From: JBGSQR01 sp964509295
Lineage (GTDB): Bacteria > Desulfobacterota > Desulfuromonadia > Geobacterales > Pseudopelobacteraceae
Assembly (NCBI GenBank): GCA_964509295.1
Contig: CAZDWS010000007.1
Location: 62,001 to 126,000 of the forward strand
Direction of reading: 5' to 3'
DNA length: 64,000 bases
Of this stretch, positions 60,007 to 64,000 are shown in pieces. How positions within the stretch are numbered: position 1 is the stretch's first letter; each line of letters begins with the position of its first letter. The notes below the pieces were generated by a model. The model made no database searches and had not been told where the DNA came from. It saw only the letters and a list, made by a program, of their open reading frames with translations. The position numbers and the translations under genes were made by a program.

Positions 60007-61575
60007 ATGAGTTTGATTAAAATATACGATACAACATTACGTGACGGTACTCAGGCGGAAGATATCTCTTTTTTGCTTGAAGACAAGATTCGTATAGCTC
60101 ACAGGTTGGATGATCTTGGTATTCATTATATAGAAGGTGGCTGGCCAGGCAGTAATCCCAAGGACGTTGCTTTTTTCAGGGACATCAAAAAGGAAAAACT
60201 TTCGCAAGCCAAAATTGCAGCTTTTGGTTCAACACGTCGTTCAAAGGTTACTCCTGCCAAGGATAACAATATAAAAACACTTGTTGCAGCTGAACCGGAC
60301 GTTATTACCATATTTGGCAAGAGTTGGGACTTTCACGTCCGTGAGGCGTTGCGAATTTCTCTGGACGAGAATCTTGATCTGATTTTTGATTCTCTGGAAT
60401 ATCTTAAAATGAATGTACCGGAAGTCTTTTATGACGCAGAGCATTTCTTCGACGCATATAAGTCAAATCCCGAATATGCCATAAAAACGCTTAAGGCTGC
60501 TGAAGCTGCAAAAGCCGACTGTATAATACTATGTGATACAAACGGCGGTACATTGCCTTTTGAGTTGTCGAGTATCGTGGAGGAAGTTAAAAAACATATC
60601 AACACTCCTCTTGGTATTCATACCCATAACGATTCTGAATGCGCCGTAGCCAATACATTACAGGCAGTCAGCCAGGGTATTATCCAGGTACAGGGGACTT
60701 TAAATGGATTTGGAGAACGTTGCGGTAACGCAAATCTATGTTCAATTCTTCCCGCACTTAAGCTTAAGATGGATATTGACTGTATTTCCAAAGATCAATT
60801 GCGCCATTTACGCGAGTTATCCAGATTTGTTTACGAGCTGGCAAATATGTCACCGCGTAAAAATCAGGCATATGTGGGAAATTCTGCTTTTGCCCATAAG
60901 GGCGGGGTGCATGTCAGTGCTATTCAAAGAAATGCTGAAACGTATGAACATATCAGGCCAGAACTTGTTGGCAATAGTACCAGAGTTTTGATTTCGGATC
61001 TTTCCGGGCGTTCAAATATTTTAGCTAAAGCTGCTGAATTCAAGATTAATCTTGATAGCAAGGATCCGATGACTCTTGAAATACTAGACCGGATTAAGGA
61101 AATGGAAAACCGTGGTTATCAGTTTGAAGGTGCAGAAGCCTCGTTCGAGCTTTTGATGAAAAAAGCTCTTGGAACTCATAGAAAATACTTTCAAATTTTA
61201 AGTTTTAGAGTGGTTGATGAAAAGCATGGAGAAAATCAGAAACCAATGTCTGAAGCAACTATAAAAGTAAGAGTTGGAGGTAAGATCGAACACACAGCTG
61301 CTGAAGGACATGGGCCAATTAATGCCCTTGATAACGCTCTTCGTAAAGCCCTCGAAAAGTTTTATCCAAAGTTGAAAGAGGTAAAGCTTTTGGATTATAA
61401 GGTCCGTGTTTTACCGGCTGGGCAGGGGACCGCTTCTGATACGCGTGTCTTGATCGAGTCTGGAGACAGGCAGAGTCGCTGGGGGACTGTGGGTGTTTCT
61501 GATAACATTATAGATGCTTCATACCTGGCATTACTAGATAGCATTGATTACAAGCTTCATAAGGTCGATGAGTAA
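60007..61575 (+). CDS. cimA: (R)-citramalate synthase
   Basis: 522 residues from the ATG at 60007, behind ACAGGAGGTAG. HMGL-like barrel with IYDTTLRDGTQAEDISF and IHTHNDSECAVANT, followed by a LeuA regulatory dimerisation domain. It makes citramalate from pyruvate and acetyl-CoA in the isoleucine route known in Geobacter. The barrel start and IEGGWPGSNP match CimA rather than LeuA. Confidence 0.95.
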   Translation: MSLIKIYDTTLRDGTQAEDISFLLEDKIRIAHRLDDLGIHYIEGGWPGSNPKDVAFFRDIKKEKLSQAKIAAFGSTRRSKVTPAKDNNIKTLVAAEPDVITIFGKSWDFHVREALRISLDENLDLIFDSLEYLKMNVPEVFYDAEHFFDAYKSNPEYAIKTLKAAEAAKADCIILCDTNGGTLPFELSSIVEEVKKHINTPLGIHTHNDSECAVANTLQAVSQGIIQVQGTLNGFGERCGNANLCSILPALKLKMDIDCISKDQLRHLRELSRFVYELANMSPRKNQAYVGNSAFAHKGGVHVSAIQRNAETYEHIRPELVGNSTRVLISDLSGRSNILAKAAEFKINLDSKDPMTLEILDRIKEMENRGYQFEGAEASFELLMKKALGTHRKYFQILSFRVVDEKHGENQKPMSEATIKVRVGGKIEHTAAEGHGPINALDNALRKALEKFYPKLKEVKLLDYKVRVLPAGQGTASDTRVLIESGDRQSRWGTVGVSDNIIDASYLALLDSIDYKLHKVDE

Positions 61576-61604
61576 ACTTGATTGATTATGGGGTTTATCG
61601 GGTT

Positions 61605-62195
61605 ATGAGATATATTTCAGCTGGTGTAGAAAAATATAAAAGTTCTTATATCTGCCTCATATATTTGATATTAGCTGCTATTGTCACTGTTTTAATCGGT
61701 TTTGTTTATCAAGATTACCCATTAATAAAATCTTCGGAAAATTTTGATTTTTCAGTTTCTAAAATATTTGTAAAGATAAGCGGTGACATTGTAAGTCCGG
61801 GAATTTATGTTGTTGGTGACAATAGCATGACGGATGACGTCATAAAAATGGCGAATAATAGCTCTAAATTATTTAATTACAGTAAAACAGCTGTTTATGG
61901 TAAGTATATAAGAAATGGGAGTGATGTTAAGGTCTCTTCTGATGATATTGGTACATTGCAGGTTACTGTTGGAACCATGCCGGTTAAACAGAGGATTCTA
62001 TTACACATTCCTCTTGAAATCAGCGAAATGAGTGTTAACGATCTTCTTGATGTTCCTGGGATTGGTCCCGGGTTGGCAAATAATATAGTAAATTATCGCC
62101 AAAAAAATGGCGGAAAAATGGGAAAGAATGATCTTTTAAATGTTTCCGGAATAGGTTCTGGCAAGTATAATCAATTAAAAAATTACTTTAACTGA
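61605..62195 (+). CDS. ComEA-like helix-hairpin-helix protein
   Basis: 196 residues from the ATG at 61605; a TTG at 61578 is possible and neither has a strong ribosome site. One membrane helix (ICLIYLILAAIVTVLIGF), an SLBB-like domain (VKISGDIVSPGIYVVGDN) and two C-terminal helix-hairpin-helix motifs (LLDVPGIGPGLANNIVNYR and LLNVSGIGSGKYNQLKNY). It is likely a surface DNA receptor for uptake; no other com gene is in the window. Confidence 0.85.
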   Translation: MRYISAGVEKYKSSYICLIYLILAAIVTVLIGFVYQDYPLIKSSENFDFSVSKIFVKISGDIVSPGIYVVGDNSMTDDVIKMANNSSKLFNYSKTAVYGKYIRNGSDVKVSSDDIGTLQVTVGTMPVKQRILLHIPLEISEMSVNDLLDVPGIGPGLANNIVNYRQKNGGKMGKNDLLNVSGIGSGKYNQLKNYFN

Positions 62196-62313
62196 CTGTT
62201 TTTAAATATTTTTAAATTTTATTTTGTGCCCATTGGTATTTTTTATTCAACTTGGTACGTTTCATGAAATACTTACTTCACATTATTTAATTAGTCATGG
62301 GGAGGGTCATTTT

Positions 62314-62469
62314 ATGCAATGTCCACGTTGCCGAGGCCGCATGTTTTCAGAAAAATTCTATGATTTTGTTCGTTCTTTTGATGCATGGAAATGTACTTGC
62401 TGTGGTGAGCTATTAGATTCAACAATTCTTGTTAACAGGGCGCGTAGCAACAACTCCCATCTAGGCTGA
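62314..62469 (+). CDS. Small zinc-ribbon protein
   Basis: 51 residues from the ATG at 62314, behind GGGGAGGG. Two CxxC pairs (CPRC near residue 3 and CTCC near residue 32) form a probable zinc ribbon, with a short charged tail. A terminator follows. Function unknown. Confidence 0.75.
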   Translation: MQCPRCRGRMFSEKFYDFVRSFDAWKCTCCGELLDSTILVNRARSNNSHLG

Positions 62470-62492
62470 TAAGTCGGCCAATATATTCTAAT

Positions 62493-62527
62493 AAAAAGGG
62501 AAACCTGTATATCAGGTTTCCCTTTTT
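62493..62527 (+). terminator. Terminator after the zinc-ribbon gene
   Basis: AAAAAGGGAAACCTG and CAGGTTTCCCTTTTT form a perfect 15-base stem around TATAT. Confidence 0.92.
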
Positions 62528-62597
62528 GTTTGACACGTTGCAATTGAAAGGCTATTGAATTCAGTCAATCAAATTTTGTGTACAGGAGTATTGTTCT

Positions 62598-63317
62598 ATG
62601 CCAAGAACAGAAAATAGGTCTAGTGGTGATTTGAGGCAAGTTAAAATAACCAGAAATTTTACCAAGCATGCAGAGGGTTCTGTTTTAATAGAATTTGGTG
62701 ATACTCAAGTGATTTGTACTGCATCTATAGAAGAGTCAGTGCCTTCATTTTTGAGAGGAAAGGGTACCGGTTGGGTTACTGCTGAATATTCCATGTTGCC
62801 ACGAGCAACTCATACCCGTTCATCTCGTGAAGCCGCCAAGGGAAAGCAGGGTGGCAGAACTTTGGAAATACAGAGGCTGATCGGTCGATCATTGCGGGCA
62901 GTTACAGATCTGGCTAAGCTTGGTGAGAGAAGTATTTACATCGATTGTGATGTTATTCAGGCGGACGGAGGTACAAGGACTGCGTCTATTACAGGTGCAT
63001 ATGTTGCACTGGCAGATGCTTTAACTAAACTTGTAAAAGATGGTGTTCTGATGGAACTGCCATTGAAAGAAGCGGTTGCCGCTGTTAGTGTTGGAATTAT
63101 TGGTGGAGAGGCAATACTTGACCTCGATTATAATGAAGATTCTTCTGCTGAGGTAGATATGAACTTTGTTATGACAGCTAGTAATCGCTTTGTGGAGGTT
63201 CAGGGGACTGCTGAGGCGGAACCATTTACAGCTGATCAGATGGATGCAATGCGTGAACTTGCAATCAAAGGTATTAATAAACTTTTTGCTGTTCAACAGG
63301 AGGCTTTTCAGAAATGA
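62598..63317 (+). CDS. rph: Ribonuclease PH
   Basis: 239 residues. VLIEFGDTQVICTASIEE, RSSREAAKGKQGGRTLEIQRLIGRSLRA-type phosphate-binding loop and IDCDVIQADGGTRTASI are the RNase PH signatures. It trims the 3' end of tRNA by phosphorolysis. It overlaps rdgB by four bases. Confidence 0.97.
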   Translation: MPRTENRSSGDLRQVKITRNFTKHAEGSVLIEFGDTQVICTASIEESVPSFLRGKGTGWVTAEYSMLPRATHTRSSREAAKGKQGGRTLEIQRLIGRSLRAVTDLAKLGERSIYIDCDVIQADGGTRTASITGAYVALADALTKLVKDGVLMELPLKEAVAAVSVGIIGGEAILDLDYNEDSSAEVDMNFVMTASNRFVEVQGTAEAEPFTADQMDAMRELAIKGINKLFAVQQEAFQK

Positions 63318-63922
63318 ATAAGCTTGTAGTGGCAACAAGGAATCGTGGTAAACTTAAGGAAATTGAAGCCTTTTTGTTTGGGGTAGTCGAACAGGTTGTT
63401 TCAGCAGCTGATCTTGATGGTTTTTCTGATACGATTGAGGACGGTTCTACTTTTGAGGAAAATGCCCTGAAAAAAGCTCGCGAGGCAATGCTTTTCAGCG
63501 GACTTCCTGCACTCGCCGATGATTCTGGGCTGGTAGTTGATTGTCTGAATGGCCAACCAGGTATCTTTTCTGCTAGATTTGCTGGTGTTGGTGCAACGGA
63601 TACCGAAAACAATAATAAATTGCTTGTTGAGTTAGATGGTTTTCCTGAAGAACAGAGGCGGGCGTCTTTTGTCTGTTCTTTAGCGTTTGTGACACCCGAA
63701 GGTATAGAAAAAACTTTCAGTGCAAAAGTGCTCGGTCACATACTCCCTGAAGGACGTGGAGAAAATGGATTTGGGTATGATCCGTTTTTTTTAGTGGATA
63801 TATACGGGCGCACAATGTCTGAACTTTCTATTGAAGAAAAAAACTCCATAAGTCATCGAGGTCAGGCGTTGAAACAATTTAGGAGTTATCTGGAAAAAAG
63901 TGGATTGGGACAAATGCAATGA
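63314..63922 (+). CDS. rdgB: XTP/dITP diphosphatase
   Basis: 202 residues. VVATRNRGKLKEIEAFL at the start, ALADDSGLVVD and GENGFGYDPFF are HAM1/RdgB motifs. It removes non-standard purine nucleotides. It overlaps rph by four bases and the next gene by four bases. Confidence 0.97.
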   Translation: MNKLVVATRNRGKLKEIEAFLFGVVEQVVSAADLDGFSDTIEDGSTFEENALKKAREAMLFSGLPALADDSGLVVDCLNGQPGIFSARFAGVGATDTENNNKLLVELDGFPEEQRRASFVCSLAFVTPEGIEKTFSAKVLGHILPEGRGENGFGYDPFFLVDIYGRTMSELSIEEKNSISHRGQALKQFRSYLEKSGLGQMQ

Positions 63923-64000
63923 ATAAAGATAAAAATATAAAAGATAAAAAATATTCAAAAACGCGGCCTGTAGCGCCTGATAAAATAAAAAATCAGAATG
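63919..64000 (+). CDS. Start of an unknown gene, truncated by window end
   Basis: Twenty-seven codons are visible from the ATG at 63919, which overlaps the rdgB stop (ATGA). The N-terminus is very lysine-rich (MNKDKNIKDKKYSK). No family can be named from this much sequence; translational coupling with rdgB is the only support. Confidence 0.55.
   Translation, partial: MNKDKNIKDKKYSKTRPVAPDKIKNQN

Noticed and set aside
1..64000. CRISPR arrays, tRNA, rRNA, prophage or transposase genes
   Set aside because: I looked for direct repeats with spacers, cloverleaf sequences and recombinase motifs and saw none.

Overview
The window looks like a chromosomal segment of an anaerobic, metal-respiring bacterium of the Geobacter/Desulfuromonadales type. 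The evidence is about 75 heme c attachment motifs in eight cytochromes, two porin-cytochrome outer-membrane conduits, ImcH-like and CbcL-like quinol oxidases, a PpcA-like triheme cytochrome, and the gene order kdsB-pyrG-kdsA. The genus assignment is an inference; no rRNA or tRNA gene was seen.

Layout. (a) 1-4048, minus strand: a five-gene cluster with a P1B-type ATPase that runs off the left edge, two HMA-like proteins without CxxC and two small one-helix membrane proteins. It is preceded by a perfect 7-1-7 palindrome and a short Fur-family regulator. This matches the make-up of ferrosome (fez) iron-storage organelle clusters. (b) 4119-10408, minus: a nine-gene ferrous-iron operon (DUF3793, DUF2325, outer-membrane barrel, two FeoA-type proteins, FeoB, a 49-residue Cys-rich membrane protein, a FeoA-GGDEF fusion and an HD-GYP protein) behind a promoter with a Fur-like box. 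(c) 10485-13421: a PerR-like regulator divergent from katG, with a 24-bp perfect inverted repeat between them. (d) 13483-26330: housekeeping genes (methyltransferase, purT, UbiD decarboxylase, mtaB, M50 protease, trpS, scpA-mscL-scpB, MEMO protein, acnB). (e) 26734-45487: an extracellular electron transfer island with two conduits, System II cytochrome c maturation genes, a dodecaheme wire cytochrome, a triheme cytochrome, and ImcH-like and CbcL-like inner-membrane oxidases. (f) 45685-64000: radical SAM protein, PilT-like ATPase with a PATAN/GAF protein, kdsB-pyrG-kdsA, a mini rod protein, a YkgJ protein, an orphan DAHP-synthase N-terminal domain, chorismate mutase, nadB, wzi, a CapD/PglF-type dehydratase, cimA, a ComEA-like protein, rph, rdgB and the start of one more gene.

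How the parts may work together (inference): region e carries electrons from menaquinol through ImcH or CbcL, then periplasmic cytochromes, then the outer-membrane conduits to Fe(III). The Fe(II) produced can be imported by the Feo operon and stored by the fez-like compartment. The short Fur protein, the PerR-like protein and c-di-GMP turnover enzymes inside the feo operon are the likely control points. Convergent gene pairs are separated by strong bidirectional hairpins, and two GC-rich REP/MITE-like repeats lie in intergenic DNA.
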